NCBI GenBank assembly: GCA_947591155.1
Contig: CANQDA010000036.1
Coordinates: 1 to 35,182 of the forward strand
Direction of reading: 5' to 3'
Source: an uncultured Lachnospiraceae bacterium
GTDB taxonomy: Bacteria; Bacillota; Clostridia; Lachnospirales; Lachnospiraceae
DNA length: 35,182 nucleotides
A model generated the notes under the pieces. The model was not told the DNA's origin. It worked only from the letters and a program-made list of their open reading frames with translations, and made no database searches. A program made the translations under genes and the position numbers. Shown here piece by piece: positions 16,152 through 24,963 of this stretch (position 1 is the first letter of the stretch; every line of letters starts with the position of its first letter).

Positions 16152-17537
16152 ATGAGAGCTGCGATCATATGCTTTACCGCGCATGGCGCGGACACTGCGC
16201 TGCGCATCCGGGAAGCGTTGGAGGAAAGGGAAACGGTAAAAGACGGAAATGTTTTGAAAGCCGGGACGGCGTCCGTCCGTATATGGTGCGCAAAGTCGGA
16301 TTTTACAGGGAGTGCAGATTCAGGCCATGTACCCTGCGCAAAGGCGGATCATGCGCCGTGTGAGGAAACGGACCATCCGCAGCATACGTGCGATGGTGCG
16401 CCGTCCGATGATTTGGACATTGCGCCTCTTCAGGTGCCGCTGCGCCGATGGACGCAGGAGGCGTTCGCGGAGTTTGACGCGCTTGTGTTCGTCGGGGCGA
16501 CAGGGATCGCCGTGCGCAGCATCGCTCCTTTTTTGAAGAGCAAGACGAGCGACCCGGCTGTGCTGTGTGTGGATGAACTGGGGAAGTTTGTGATACCGCT
16601 GGTCTCCGGACACATCGGGGGCGCGAATGAGCTCGCGGCACGGCTGGCGGGCGCTCTGGGAGCGGTGGCTGTGATCACGACGGCGACGGATCTGAACGGG
16701 CGCTTTGCGGTGGATGTGTTCGCGAAGAAAAATCAACTGTGGATCTCCGACATGAAGCTCGCGAAACAGATCTCCGCGGACATACTGGATGGGAAGAAGA
16801 TCGGGTTCGCCTCGGACTTTCCGCTTGATGGTGAGATACCGGAAGAGCTTGAGATGAGGGATTTCGGGGAGAGGGACACACAAGAGAGAGATATACAAGA
16901 GAGGGATACGAGAGAAAGGGATATACAAGAGAGGAATGCCCTGGAGGGAACGGTCCGGACCTGGGACGCCCCGGCGCGCGGCGTCTGCGTCACGCTCGAT
17001 GAGACAAAGCGGCCTTTTGAACAGACGCTGACATTGATCCCGCGGATCGTCAGCATCGGCGTGGGCTGCCGGAAGGACACGGCTTCGGTGTTGATCGAAG
17101 AAAAAATATGCGCGGCCCTGCGTGCCTGCGGGGTATCGATACACAGTGTGGAGCGTCTCGCCAGCATCGATCTCAAGGCGCGGGAGCCTGGATTGCGCGC
17201 GTTTGCCCGGAAGTACGGGATCGAGTTTGTCACTTACACGGCGCAGGAGCTTAAAGATGTGCCGGGCGAGTTTTTGGAGTCTGCGTTTGTGGAATCCGTC
17301 ACGGGCGTTTCCAACGTCTGCGAGCGCAGCGCCGTGCTCGCGAGCGGTGGGCAAAAAGGAGGACGACAGGAGACAGGACAGAATAATATACAGATCGGCG
17401 GATGTGGCTGCGATGCCGGGACGGCGGACGGCGGCGATCTGCCGACATGCGGTGGAAAACTGATACAGAAAAAAACGGCGGGGGACGGTGTGACCGTCGC
17501 TCTCGCCGTCAGAGATTGGGGTGTGGAGTTTGGGTAA
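16152..17537 (+). CDS. cbiG: Cobalt-precorrin-5A hydrolase with expanded linkers
   Basis: CbiG opens the lactone ring of cobalt-precorrin-5A and releases the C20 fragment as acetaldehyde. The core is recognisable: the N-terminal AAIICFTAHGADTA stretch, FVGATGIAVRSIAPFLKSKTSD and VIPLVSGHIGGANELA, and the C-terminal SIGVGCRKDT with SIDLKAREPGL. At 461 residues it is about 100 longer than usual. The excess falls in three low-complexity inserts, at about residues 36-88 (Cys/His/Asp-rich), 238-265 (tandem ERDTQ/ERDIQ units) and 400-450 (Gly/Gln/Cys-rich). These lie at edges of the predicted domains, so the enzyme may remain active. Its end overlaps the cbiH start. Confidence 0.93.
   Translation: MRAAIICFTAHGADTALRIREALEERETVKDGNVLKAGTASVRIWCAKSDFTGSADSGHVPCAKADHAPCEETDHPQHTCDGAPSDDLDIAPLQVPLRRWTQEAFAEFDALVFVGATGIAVRSIAPFLKSKTSDPAVLCVDELGKFVIPLVSGHIGGANELAARLAGALGAVAVITTATDLNGRFAVDVFAKKNQLWISDMKLAKQISADILDGKKIGFASDFPLDGEIPEELEMRDFGERDTQERDIQERDTRERDIQERNALEGTVRTWDAPARGVCVTLDETKRPFEQTLTLIPRIVSIGVGCRKDTASVLIEEKICAALRACGVSIHSVERLASIDLKAREPGLRAFARKYGIEFVTYTAQELKDVPGEFLESAFVESVTGVSNVCERSAVLASGGQKGGRQETGQNNIQIGGCGCDAGTADGGDLPTCGGKLIQKKTAGDGVTVALAVRDWGVEFG
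16869..16943 (+). repeat. Five 15-bp tandem repeat units inside cbiG
   Basis: Units encode E-R-D-T-Q, E-R-D-I-Q, E-R-D-T-R, E-R-D-I-Q and E-R-N-A-L. They form a charged linker before the C-terminal CbiG domain. The intergenic stretch before cbiG (16122-16151) carries a similar purine-rich GGATATAGAG motif twice. Confidence 0.9.
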
Positions 17538-18261
17538 GATCTATGTGGTGGGCATCGGACCGGGCGCGTATGAGCAGATGACGATCCGCGCGGCCGAGTG
17601 TCTGAAGACCTGTGATGTGATCGTGGGCTATACAGTGTATGTGGATCTGGTGAAGGAGCATTTCGCGGATAAGGAATTCCTGACGACGCCGATGCGAAAG
17701 GAGCGGGAGCGCTGTGTGCTTGCCTTTGAGGAGGCGTCGAAGGGAAAGACGGTGGCGATGATCTGCAGCGGGGACGCGGGCGTTTACGGGATGTCCGGCC
17801 TGATGTTCGAGGTGGGGGTTGACTATCCGTCGATTTCTGTCGATGTGATTCCCGGTGTGACGGCCGCCTTAAGCGGGGGCGCGCTTCTGGGAGCGCCGCT
17901 GATCCACGATTTTGCCGTGATCAGCTTAAGCGATCTGCTGACGCCGTGGGAGAAGATCGAACGCCGTCTGCTGGCGGCTTCTGAGGCGGATCTTGTGGTC
18001 TGCCTGTACAATCCGTCCAGCAGGAAGCGCTCGGATTACCTGCAAAAAGCGTGCGAGTTGATGCTGAGGCACAAGGCGCCGGATACGGTCTGCGGGATCG
18101 TGAGCAATATCGGGCGCGAGGGAGAGAGCTGTAGGATCCTCACGCTGGAACAGCTGCGTGACGAGCAGGTGGACATGTTTACCACGGTTTTTGTCGGCAA
18201 TGCGCAGACAAAAGAAATTAACGGAAAAATGGTGACGCCGAGAGGATATCAGAATGTGTGA
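17521..18261 (+). CDS. cbiH: Cobalt-precorrin-3 / precorrin-3B C17-methyltransferase
   Basis: This 246-residue tetrapyrrole methylase (CbiH/CobJ) does C17 methylation with ring contraction. Family marks are IYVVGIGPGAYEQMTIRA at the N-terminus, DVIVGYTVYVDLVK, MICSGDAGVYGMSGLM, the IPGVTAALSGGALLGAPLIHDF segment and LYNPSSRKRSDYL. The start is GTG 17521 or, equally possible, TTG 17530; both overlap the end of cbiG (stop at 17535-17537), so translational coupling is likely. Its end overlaps the next start by 8 bases. Confidence 0.95.
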   Translation: MWSLGKIYVVGIGPGAYEQMTIRAAECLKTCDVIVGYTVYVDLVKEHFADKEFLTTPMRKERERCVLAFEEASKGKTVAMICSGDAGVYGMSGLMFEVGVDYPSISVDVIPGVTAALSGGALLGAPLIHDFAVISLSDLLTPWEKIERRLLAASEADLVVCLYNPSSRKRSDYLQKACELMLRHKAPDTVCGIVSNIGREGESCRILTLEQLRDEQVDMFTTVFVGNAQTKEINGKMVTPRGYQNV

Positions 18262-20251
18262 GATCGTTATCTTTGCGGGGACGACAGAGGGAAGAGAACT
18301 GGCGAAGTTTTTAAGCCGCCATCAGGTTGACGTGCACGTCTGCGCGGCGACGGAGTACGGCGGGGAGCTTCTGCAGATGGAGCACTGCACTGTGCATGCG
18401 GGCAGGCTGGACGCGGATCAGATGCGCGCGATGTTCCGGGAACTGGGAGGGGATGTGCTGGTGATCGACGCTACGCACCCCTATGCGGTTGAGGTGTCCG
18501 CGAATATCCGGGAGGCATGCGAGGGCTGCGCGGACTATATCCGTCTCCTGCGGGAGAGCAGCGCGCCCGCCGGGGACGATATTGTATCGGTGGCGAGCGT
18601 GCGGGAAGCTGTGGAGTTCCTCGCGGGGACGGAAGGGAACATCCTCGTGACGACGGGGAGCAAAGAGCTGGCGCTCTTCACGGCATTGCCCGATTATCGC
18701 GAGCGGGTGTACGCCCGCGTGCTGTCCACCCCGGAGGTGGCGGCGTCCTGCGCAGAGCTTGGGTTTGTCGGGAAGCATTTGATCTGCATGCAGGGACCCT
18801 TCAGCGAAGAACTGAACATCGCCATGCTGCGGCAATTCGACGCGAAATGGTTGGTGACAAAGGAGTCCGGGAAGAGCGGGGGCTTCGGAGAGAAACTGGA
18901 AGCGGCGGAAAAGGCGGGCGCAAGAGTGGTGCTGATCGGGCGGCCGACGGCGGAGAGCGGAATGTCTCCCGCCGAGGTGCGCGCGTATCTGATCCGGAAA
19001 CTGGGATTTAAGCTGAAGCGCAAGATCGCGGTCGTGGGGATCGGAATGGGCGATCCGGAGAACCTCACGAGAGAGGCCTACGAGATCTGTCGGGATGCGC
19101 AGCTTCTCGTGGGCGCGAAGCGTATGCTGGAGACCTTTTCCGATTTCCACGGAGAAAAACTTGTATCCTATCGGCCGGAGGAGATCCGGGACTATCTGGA
19201 CGCGCATCCGCAGTATGAGACGGTCGCACTGCTCCTGTCCGGCGACGTGGGCTTTTACAGCGGGGCGAAACGGCTGTGCGAGATGTTTGCGGGGGAGGAA
19301 TTGCAGGTCTGCCCTGGGATCTCCTCGGTAGTGTATCTGTGCGCGAAGCTCCGCGTTCCGTGGGAGGATGTGAAGCTGGTCAGCCTGCACGGCAGGGAGA
19401 GCAACCTTGTGGCGGCCGTGCGGGAACACGGAAAAGTGTTTGCGATCATCGGGAAAGGACAGGAAGCGAAAGGGATCCTGGAAAAGTTCCGATACTATCA
19501 GATGGATTCCCTGCGTGTGACGGTGGCGGAAAATCTCTCTTACATAGACGAGAGGATCACTACGGGGACGGCAGGGGAGCTTGCGGGACAGGATTTTTCG
19601 GATCTGTGCGTGATGCTGATCGAGAATCCGGACGCACATCCGGTCGTCACGCACGGCATGGAAGACGAGGTATTCCTGCGGGATCAGGCGCCGATGACGA
19701 AGAGCGAGATCCGCAGCATCTCCCTCTCGAAACTGCGCCTTCACAGGGATTCGATCGTCTATGACGTCGGGGCGGGGACGGGCTCGGTCTCGATCGAGGC
19801 AGCGTTGCAGGCGTCGGACGGAAAGGTATACGCGATCGAAAAGAAGGAGGAAGCGGTACGGCTGATCCGGGAGAATCAGAGAAGGTTCGCGGCGGACAAC
19901 CTGACGGTGATATCCGGGCTTGCCCCGGAAGCGCTTGCCGACCTGCCGGCGCCGACTCATGTGTTCATCGGCGGTTCCTCGGGGAATTTGAGAGCGATCG
20001 TGGAGACGGTACTTCAAAAGAATCCGACCGCGCGCGTCGTCGTCAACTGCATCGCTCTGGAGACGGTGACGGAGGCGCTAGAATGTCTTCGCGTACTTCC
20101 GGTAAAGAAGGTCGACATCGTCGCCGTCTCGGTCGGAAAATCGAGAGAAGTGGGAAGGTACCATATGATGATGGGGCAGAATCCCGTGTATATCATCTCT
20201 TTTACCGGGAATGGAAAACCGGCGGAGAGCGGAATGAAACGAGACTGCTAA
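18254..20251 (+). CDS. cbiJET: Precorrin-6A reductase / C5-methyltransferase / C15-methyltransferase-decarboxylase triple fusion (CbiJ-CbiE-CbiT)
   Basis: This 665-residue fusion carries three consecutive pathway steps. Residues 1-250 are CbiJ/CobK (VIFAGTTEGRELAKFL, DATHPYAVEVSANI, LVTTGSKEL, MQGPFSEELN, VTKESGKSGGFGEKLEAA). Residues about 255-460 are CbiE (IAVVGIGMGDPENLT, VGAKRMLE, LLSGDVGFYSGAKRL, CPGISSVVYLCAKL). Residues about 468-650 are CbiT (FLRDQAPMTKSEIRS, VYDVGAGTGSVSIEAAL, HVFIGGSSGNLRAIV), with a class I SAM fold. CbiE-CbiT fusions (CobL-like) are common; the added reductase is less common but known in Clostridia. ATG 18254 overlaps cbiH. Fusion would help channel unstable intermediates. 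Confidence 0.95.
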   Translation: MCEIVIFAGTTEGRELAKFLSRHQVDVHVCAATEYGGELLQMEHCTVHAGRLDADQMRAMFRELGGDVLVIDATHPYAVEVSANIREACEGCADYIRLLRESSAPAGDDIVSVASVREAVEFLAGTEGNILVTTGSKELALFTALPDYRERVYARVLSTPEVAASCAELGFVGKHLICMQGPFSEELNIAMLRQFDAKWLVTKESGKSGGFGEKLEAAEKAGARVVLIGRPTAESGMSPAEVRAYLIRKLGFKLKRKIAVVGIGMGDPENLTREAYEICRDAQLLVGAKRMLETFSDFHGEKLVSYRPEEIRDYLDAHPQYETVALLLSGDVGFYSGAKRLCEMFAGEELQVCPGISSVVYLCAKLRVPWEDVKLVSLHGRESNLVAAVREHGKVFAIIGKGQEAKGILEKFRYYQMDSLRVTVAENLSYIDERITTGTAGELAGQDFSDLCVMLIENPDAHPVVTHGMEDEVFLRDQAPMTKSEIRSISLSKLRLHRDSIVYDVGAGTGSVSIEAALQASDGKVYAIEKKEEAVRLIRENQRRFAADNLTVISGLAPEALADLPAPTHVFIGGSSGNLRAIVETVLQKNPTARVVVNCIALETVTEALECLRVLPVKKVDIVAVSVGKSREVGRYHMMMGQNPVYIISFTGNGKPAESGMKRDC

Positions 20252-20272
20252 AAGATGGAAGATCGTTTTTGT

Positions 20273-20425
20273 TCGGAAGAAGTCAGAAAGGAAGTCGATC
20301 GGACAAAACGGAAGGAAAGCGGATCAGAAGAAAACAGAAAGAAAGCCGATTGGACAAGACGGAAGAAAAACGGATCGGAAGAAGGCAGAAAGAAAGTTGA
20401 TCGGAAGAGACGGAAGGAAAGGCTG
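20273..20425 (+). repeat. Three 51-bp tandem repeats before or inside the cbiA start
   Basis: Three purine-rich units (20273-20323, 20324-20374, 20375-20425) encode, in the cbiA frame, 17-residue units beginning S-E-E and rich in Arg/Lys (for example SEENRKKADWTRRKKNG). They lie between the cbiJET stop and the ATG at 20432. They are either a basic N-terminal extension of CbiA (from ATG 20255) or an untranslated spacer. Confidence 0.85.
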
Positions 20426-20431
20426 AGAGAC

Positions 20432-22027
20432 ATGACAGATGAGAGAGATGCGGCGGGCTGTGAGGTTGCAGAGAAGCGATATCCGAGGCTCATGCTCGCG
20501 GCCGGTGCGAGCGGCAGCGGCAAGACCACGATCACCTGCGGTCTGCTTCAGGTGTTAAAGAACCGCGGCCTGACCGCGGCTTCCTTCAAGTGCGGGCCGG
20601 ATTACATCGATCCGATGTTCCATGAGCGCGTGCTGAAGACAAAGTCGAGGAATCTGGATACGTTCTTTACGGATGAGGCGACTACCCGCTGTCTCTTCGC
20701 GCGAAATGCCGCTGGCGCGGACGTTTCCGTGTTCGAGGGGGTCATGGGCTATTACGACGGACTGGGCGGCATATCCGACGCGGCCAGCGCCTATGATCTG
20801 GCGCGCGTCACCGGGACGCCTGTGGTACTAATCGTCGACACAAAAGGGATGAGCCTGTCAGTGCTGGCGTATATCCGGGGATTCCTGACTTACCGCGAGG
20901 ACAGCGGCATCCGGGGCGTGATCCTGAATCGGATGTCGGGCAGCCTTTATCCGGAGATGAAACGGCTCATCGAAGAGGAGCTGGACGTGAAGGTGTACGG
21001 TTACGTGCCGAAGCTGGCGGACTGCGCGATCGGGAGCAGACATCTGGGACTGGTGATACCCTCCGAGGTGGAACGACTGGAAGAGAAGCTGCAAAAACTG
21101 GCGGATACACTGGAAGAGAGTCTGGAGATCGACGGACTGCTCGCTCTCGCGCGCTCTGCGCCGCCGTTGCCTGTTTTGCCTGATGAAGAGAAAGTGAGGA
21201 TATCGTCTGATCCGCAGTTGCCCGATGCAGGAAAAGTGCGGATTTCCTCTGATCTGTCTACAGAAGAGAAACCGCCGATGCTGCCGGGATTTCTCACGGA
21301 CGAGTTCGCGCCGCAGATCCGCGAGCTGCGAAAAGCGCGTCCCGTGATCGCCGTCGCCAGAGACGAGGCGTTCTGTTTCATTTACGAGGACAATCTGCAG
21401 CTTTTGCGCGATCTGGGCGCTCAGTTGGTCGAGTTTTCACCGATCCGTGACGACAAGCTGCCTAAGGAGGCGGATGGTCTGCTGCTCTACGGCGGCTATC
21501 CGGAACTCTATGCGCGGCAGCTCTCGGAGAACGTTTCTATGCTCCGGGACGTGCGCGAACGGATCGAAAATGGTCTGCCCTGTATGGCGGAGTGCGGCGG
21601 CTTTATGTACCTGCACCGCACGATGGAGGACATGGAGGGAAAGAAGTGGCCAATGGCGGGCGTTCTGGATGCTGAGGCGTTTCGCACGGAGAAGCTGACG
21701 CGCTTCGGCTACATAGAATTATCGGAATGTGTGCAAGACGGGGATGCAGCGCGAATGGATCAAAGAAATCCTGCAGAGCAAGGATACGAAATGGTGACGA
21801 ACAGGATCCTGCGCGGACATGAGTTCCACTACTTTGACAGCACTGACAACGGAGAGAGCTGTCTGGCGCGCAAACCTCTGCGCAACAGGACGTGGAAGTG
21901 TATGCACAGGCGCGGCGATCTTCTCGCAGGTTTCCCACATCTGTACTATTATTCGAATCCGGGCTTCGCACTGGACTTCTGCCTGCGGTGCGCGAGGTAC
22001 CGGCGCAACAGGCAGCGTTCCAGATGA
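20432..22027 (+). CDS. cbiA: Cobyrinic acid a,c-diamide synthase
   Basis: CbiA amidates the a and c side chains of (cobalt) cobyrinate using ATP and glutamine. The dethiobiotin-synthetase-like ATP domain (P-loop AAGASGSGKTTITCGLL, FKCGPDYIDPMFH, EGVMGYYDGLGG) is followed by a class I glutaminase-like domain with the nucleophile Cys in PCMAECGGFMYL and the GHEFHY motif. From ATG 20432 it has 531 residues, against about 450-460 in the family. The surplus includes a linker with two 14-residue repeats. ATG 20432 is preferred because GGAAGGAAAGG lies upstream. ATG 20255, four bases after the previous stop, would add 59 basic residues but lacks a clear ribosome binding site. The C-terminus ends in an Arg-rich tail. 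Confidence 0.94.
   Translation: MTDERDAAGCEVAEKRYPRLMLAAGASGSGKTTITCGLLQVLKNRGLTAASFKCGPDYIDPMFHERVLKTKSRNLDTFFTDEATTRCLFARNAAGADVSVFEGVMGYYDGLGGISDAASAYDLARVTGTPVVLIVDTKGMSLSVLAYIRGFLTYREDSGIRGVILNRMSGSLYPEMKRLIEEELDVKVYGYVPKLADCAIGSRHLGLVIPSEVERLEEKLQKLADTLEESLEIDGLLALARSAPPLPVLPDEEKVRISSDPQLPDAGKVRISSDLSTEEKPPMLPGFLTDEFAPQIRELRKARPVIAVARDEAFCFIYEDNLQLLRDLGAQLVEFSPIRDDKLPKEADGLLLYGGYPELYARQLSENVSMLRDVRERIENGLPCMAECGGFMYLHRTMEDMEGKKWPMAGVLDAEAFRTEKLTRFGYIELSECVQDGDAARMDQRNPAEQGYEMVTNRILRGHEFHYFDSTDNGESCLARKPLRNRTWKCMHRRGDLLAGFPHLYYYSNPGFALDFCLRCARYRRNRQRSR
21176..21259 (+). repeat. Two 42-bp tandem repeats in the cbiA linker
   Basis: The units LPDEEKVRISSDPQ (21176-21217) and LPDAGKVRISSDLS (21218-21259) sit between the ATPase and glutaminase domains of CbiA. 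Confidence 0.85.
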
Positions 22028-22156
22028 ATCTCCGTCTGTGGAGTGTCAGATACCGGAGTCGCAGGCAGTGTTCCTGACGGAGCTCAGCCTGCAATGCGCC
22101 GGAAAAGCAACGGGAAATGAAAAGTGGAAAAGAATCTCAGATCGAGGATGAGCGAT

Positions 22157-23773
22157 ATGGCGAAAGTAATCATGGTGCAGGGGACGATGTCGAACGCGGG
22201 CAAGAGTCTTCTGACTGCGGGACTTTGCAGGATCTTTAAACAGGACGGCTACAGGGTGGTGCCCTTCAAATCGCAGAATATGGCGCTGAACTCCTTTATC
22301 ACGGAGGAGGGACTGGAAATGGGCCGCGCGCAGGTGATGCAGGCAGAGGCGGCAGGCGTCCGGCCTTCCGTCTGCATGAACCCCATCCTGCTGAAGCCTT
22401 CGAGCGACGTGGGCTCGCAGGTGATCGTCAACGGAGAGGTGCTGGGAAACATGACAGCGCGAGAGTATTTCGCGTACAAGAAACAGCTGATCCCGGACAT
22501 CATGAAGGCCTTCGGGAAGCTCTGCGCGGAGTATGATATCGTGGTGATCGAGGGGGCGGGAAGTCCAGCGGAGATCAATCTGAAGGATGATGACATCGTA
22601 AACATGGGAATGGCAAAGATGGCAAAGGCCCCGGTGCTTCTGGTGGGCGATATCGACCGCGGCGGCGTGTTCGCGCAGCTTGTCGGGACGGTGACGCTGT
22701 TGGAGGAGGATGAGCGGGCGATGGTGAAGGGCCTGATCATCAACAAATTCCGCGGGGACAAGTCCATTCTGGATCCGGGCATCCGGATGCTGGAGGAGCG
22801 GATCGGGATCCCGGTGGTAGGCGTCGCCCCGTATCTGCAGATTCAGTTGGAGGATGAGGACAGCTTAAGCGAGCGCTTTTCCGGAAACATGGAGGTGGCT
22901 GAGATCGATATCGCCGTCATCCGTCTGCCGCGGATCGCGAACTTCACGGATTTCGATCCCTTTGAGAGGATAGAAGGCGTTTCCCTGCGCTATGTCTCGA
23001 GCGTGTCGGAGCTTAAGGATCCCGATATGATCATCCTGCCCGGGACCAAGAGCACGATGGACGACCTGCGTTTCCTGCGCGGGAACGGACTGGAGGCGGC
23101 GATACGGAAAGCCGCGGCGGCGGGGAAAGTGATCTTCGGCGTTTGCGGCGGATATCAGATGCTGGGAGAGACGCTCGCGGATCCGCAGGGCGTGGAGGGC
23201 GGCGGTTCGATGCGCGGCATGGAGCTGCTCCCGATGGACACCGTGTTCGCCGGCGAGAAGACGCGCACAAGGGTGGACGGAGTCTTTGCGCCGACGAAAG
23301 GGATTCTGTCGGAGCTGTCGGGGGAGACGCTTTCCGGCTATGAGATCCATATGGGCGTGACGACGTTAAAAGAGGACGTTCAATCCCTGACGAGGGTCAT
23401 TGATCGCGGCGGCACGGATCTGCCGGACAGGATGTTCGGGATATGCGGGACAGAAAAAGACGCAGGCAGAATCTCCGGGGAATGCAAAACTGAAATGCCT
23501 GAAGCACAGCCGCAGCCGGAGCGCTCTGCGAAAGCGGACGGAGCGCAGCGCGGCAACATCTACGGCACCTACATCCACGGCGTGTTCGACCGCAGGAACG
23601 TGGCGGAGGCTGTGGTGAGGGCGCTCGGCAGGGCGAAGGGACTGGATGTCGAAAAAATTGCGGCGGTGGACTACGCAGCGTTCAAGGAGACACAGTACGA
23701 TCTCCTCGCGGGCGCCCTGCGTGAGCATCTGGATATGAAGAGGATCTATCAGATCCTGGAAGAAGGGCTATGA
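22157..23773 (+). CDS. cbiP: Cobyric acid synthase (glutamine-hydrolysing)
   Basis: CbiP/CobQ amidates the b, d, e and g side chains of adenosylcobyrinate a,c-diamide. The N-terminal synthetase domain has [47 protein letters not shown] and [17 protein letters not shown]. The C-terminal glutaminase has the catalytic Cys in [12 protein letters not shown] and a His in [10 protein letters not shown]. The length is 538 residues, longer than the usual 490-510; the extra part is a Glu/Ala/Gln/Pro-rich insert encoded at about 23448-23552. ATG 22157 is chosen because GAGG at 22144-22147 is 9 bases upstream and M-A-K-V-I-M-V-Q-G is the family start; ATG 22148 or 22124 would add only a few residues. Confidence 0.95.
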   Translation: MAKVIMVQGTMSNAGKSLLTAGLCRIFKQDGYRVVPFKSQNMALNSFITEEGLEMGRAQVMQAEAAGVRPSVCMNPILLKPSSDVGSQVIVNGEVLGNMTAREYFAYKKQLIPDIMKAFGKLCAEYDIVVIEGAGSPAEINLKDDDIVNMGMAKMAKAPVLLVGDIDRGGVFAQLVGTVTLLEEDERAMVKGLIINKFRGDKSILDPGIRMLEERIGIPVVGVAPYLQIQLEDEDSLSERFSGNMEVAEIDIAVIRLPRIANFTDFDPFERIEGVSLRYVSSVSELKDPDMIILPGTKSTMDDLRFLRGNGLEAAIRKAAAAGKVIFGVCGGYQMLGETLADPQGVEGGGSMRGMELLPMDTVFAGEKTRTRVDGVFAPTKGILSELSGETLSGYEIHMGVTTLKEDVQSLTRVIDRGGTDLPDRMFGICGTEKDAGRISGECKTEMPEAQPQPERSAKADGAQRGNIYGTYIHGVFDRRNVAEAVVRALGRAKGLDVEKIAAVDYAAFKETQYDLLAGALREHLDMKRIYQILEEGL

Positions 23774-23776
23774 CAT

Positions 23777-24517
23777 ATGAAAGTGGAACTGGAAAAGGTA
23801 AAACCGATGGAGATCGAGTGCAGAAGCTTTGAGATCATCAGCCGGGAACTGGGAGATAAGAAGCTGCTGCCGGGGACGGAGCTGATCGTCAAGCGCTGTA
23901 TCCACACGAGCGCGGATTTCGATTACGCGGACAATCTCTGTTTCTCGCCCGGCGCGGTGGAGGCCGGACTGCGGGCGTTGCGCGCGGGGTGTGACGTCGT
24001 CACGGACACGCAGATGGCGAAAGCCGGGATCAATAAAAAGGTTTTGGCAAAGTACGGCGGGGAGGTTCGCTGCTTCATGCCGGACGAGGATGTGGCGGAG
24101 GCGGCCCGGCGAAACGGGACGACGCGCGCGGTGGCCAGTATGGACAAGACCGCGGAGCAGTATGGCGCAATGTGCACGGCGACTGATGCGGACACGATGA
24201 CTGGAACGCGCAGAGGGATGAGCATGGAGAGTGATGCGGACAAGGCAGCGAAGCAGTCCGGGAGGCCGGTAATCGTCGCCATCGGCAACGCGCCGACCGC
24301 ACTGGTGCGGCTCTATGAGCTGATTGGCGAGGGAAGGCTTCGGCCGGCTCTGATCATCGGCGTCCCGGTCGGCTTCGTCAACGTGGTGCAGTCGAAGGAG
24401 CTGATCATGCAGACGGACGTCCCGTTCATCGTGGCCCGCGGCAGGAAGGGCGGGAGCAACATTGCCGCCTGTATCTGCAACGCGCTGTTGTATACGTTGG
24501 AGCAGGATCGCGAATAG
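23777..24517 (+). CDS. cbiC: Cobalt-precorrin-8 (precorrin-8X) methylmutase
   Basis: CbiC/CobH moves a methyl group from C11 to C12, giving cobyrinate. The catalytic His is in KRCIHTSADFDYADNL (about residue 43). Other family marks are DTQMAKAGINK, VIVAIGNAPTALVRLYELI, ALIIGVPVGFVNVVQSKE and VARGRKGGSNIAACICNALL. It has 246 residues against about 210 in typical members. The extra part is at about residues 127-163 (24157-24266), rich in Met, Thr and Asp and containing the sequence TGATGCGGACA twice. It starts 4 bases after cbiP and is the last gene of the riboswitch 1 operon. Confidence 0.95.
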   Translation: MKVELEKVKPMEIECRSFEIISRELGDKKLLPGTELIVKRCIHTSADFDYADNLCFSPGAVEAGLRALRAGCDVVTDTQMAKAGINKKVLAKYGGEVRCFMPDEDVAEAARRNGTTRAVASMDKTAEQYGAMCTATDADTMTGTRRGMSMESDADKAAKQSGRPVIVAIGNAPTALVRLYELIGEGRLRPALIIGVPVGFVNVVQSKELIMQTDVPFIVARGRKGGSNIAACICNALLYTLEQDRE

Positions 24518-24557
24518 CGCCGGCCGCTGTGCACGCCGGAGCAGGATCGCGGATAGT
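24486..24557 (+). repeat. Imperfect ~32-bp direct duplication at the 3' end of cbiC
   Basis: The last codons and stop of cbiC (24486-24517) are echoed 39 bases further on (24525-24557), both containing GGAGCAGGATCGCG followed by a TAG. It probably arose by slippage or short tandem duplication. Confidence 0.7.
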
Positions 24558-24627
24558 AATCGGTCGATTGTCGAAATCTGCGGAAGCTCACAGAAACTTG
24601 CCTGCTGTAACTTCCGAAAAAACGGTA

Positions 24628-24656
24628 TTGTCATTTTGAAAAAAAGGTGCTACTAT
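24628..24656 (+). promoter_or_regulatory. Promoter of the second cobalamin-riboswitch unit
   Basis: -35 TTGTCA (24628-24633) and -10 TACTAT (24651-24656) are separated by 17 bases. The start of transcription would be near 24663, at the edge of the aptamer. Confidence 0.75.
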
Positions 24657-24659
24657 TAG

Positions 24660-24822
24660 GCGACAGGTGCGGATGCCTCGGCGTCCGTTAAAAGGGAAAC
24701 AGGTGCAAATCCTGTACGATCTCGTCACTGTAAGCAGGGAATGCAGGCCAAAGGCCACTGGGAAACTGGGAAGGCGGCCATGCGTGATGATCTGCAAGTC
24801 AGGAAACCTGCCTGTTGCTGGT
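24660..24822 (+). promoter_or_regulatory. Cobalamin riboswitch (aptamer 2) upstream of the exported CbiK unit
   Basis: The conserved order is present: GACAGGTGCGGATG, AAAAGGGAAACAGGTGCAAA with TCCTGT, the CTCGTCACTGTAA block (a variant of the usual CCGCAACTGTAA), CCACTGGG, GGGAAGGCGGCC and the B12 box AAGTCAGGAAACCTGCCTG closed by GCA/TGC. It should repress the downstream import genes when adenosyl- or other cobalamins are abundant. Confidence 0.93.
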
Positions 24823-24912
24823 ACGGGAATTTGCATTCCAGATCACGAGTCATTGATTGTACCGAAAATATGATCTTGTGAAATTCTGTGAAATGTCACA
24901 GGCAGGAATGCG

Positions 24913-24963
24913 CCCGAATTTTGTCATGCGAGGGCATGACGGAATCTCGGGTGTTATTATTTT
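24913..24963 (+). terminator. Terminator-like hairpin after aptamer 2
   Basis: CCCGAATTTTGTCATGC pairs, with a few G-U pairs and one bulge, with GCATGACGGAATCTCGGG around GAGG. It is followed by TGTTATTATTTT. It lies between the aptamer and the exported CbiK gene and is probably the regulated terminator. The rest of the leader up to 25158 (about 195 bases) holds no convincing gene. Confidence 0.7.

Noticed and set aside
16869..16943. Possible CRISPR-like repeat array
   Set aside because: The 15-bp units are contiguous, in frame and have no spacers, so this is a coding minisatellite.
18311..20017. 568-codon minus-strand frame opposite the cbiJ-cbiE-cbiT fusion
   Set aside because: Its composition is that of an antisense shadow; the plus-strand frame has clear domains.
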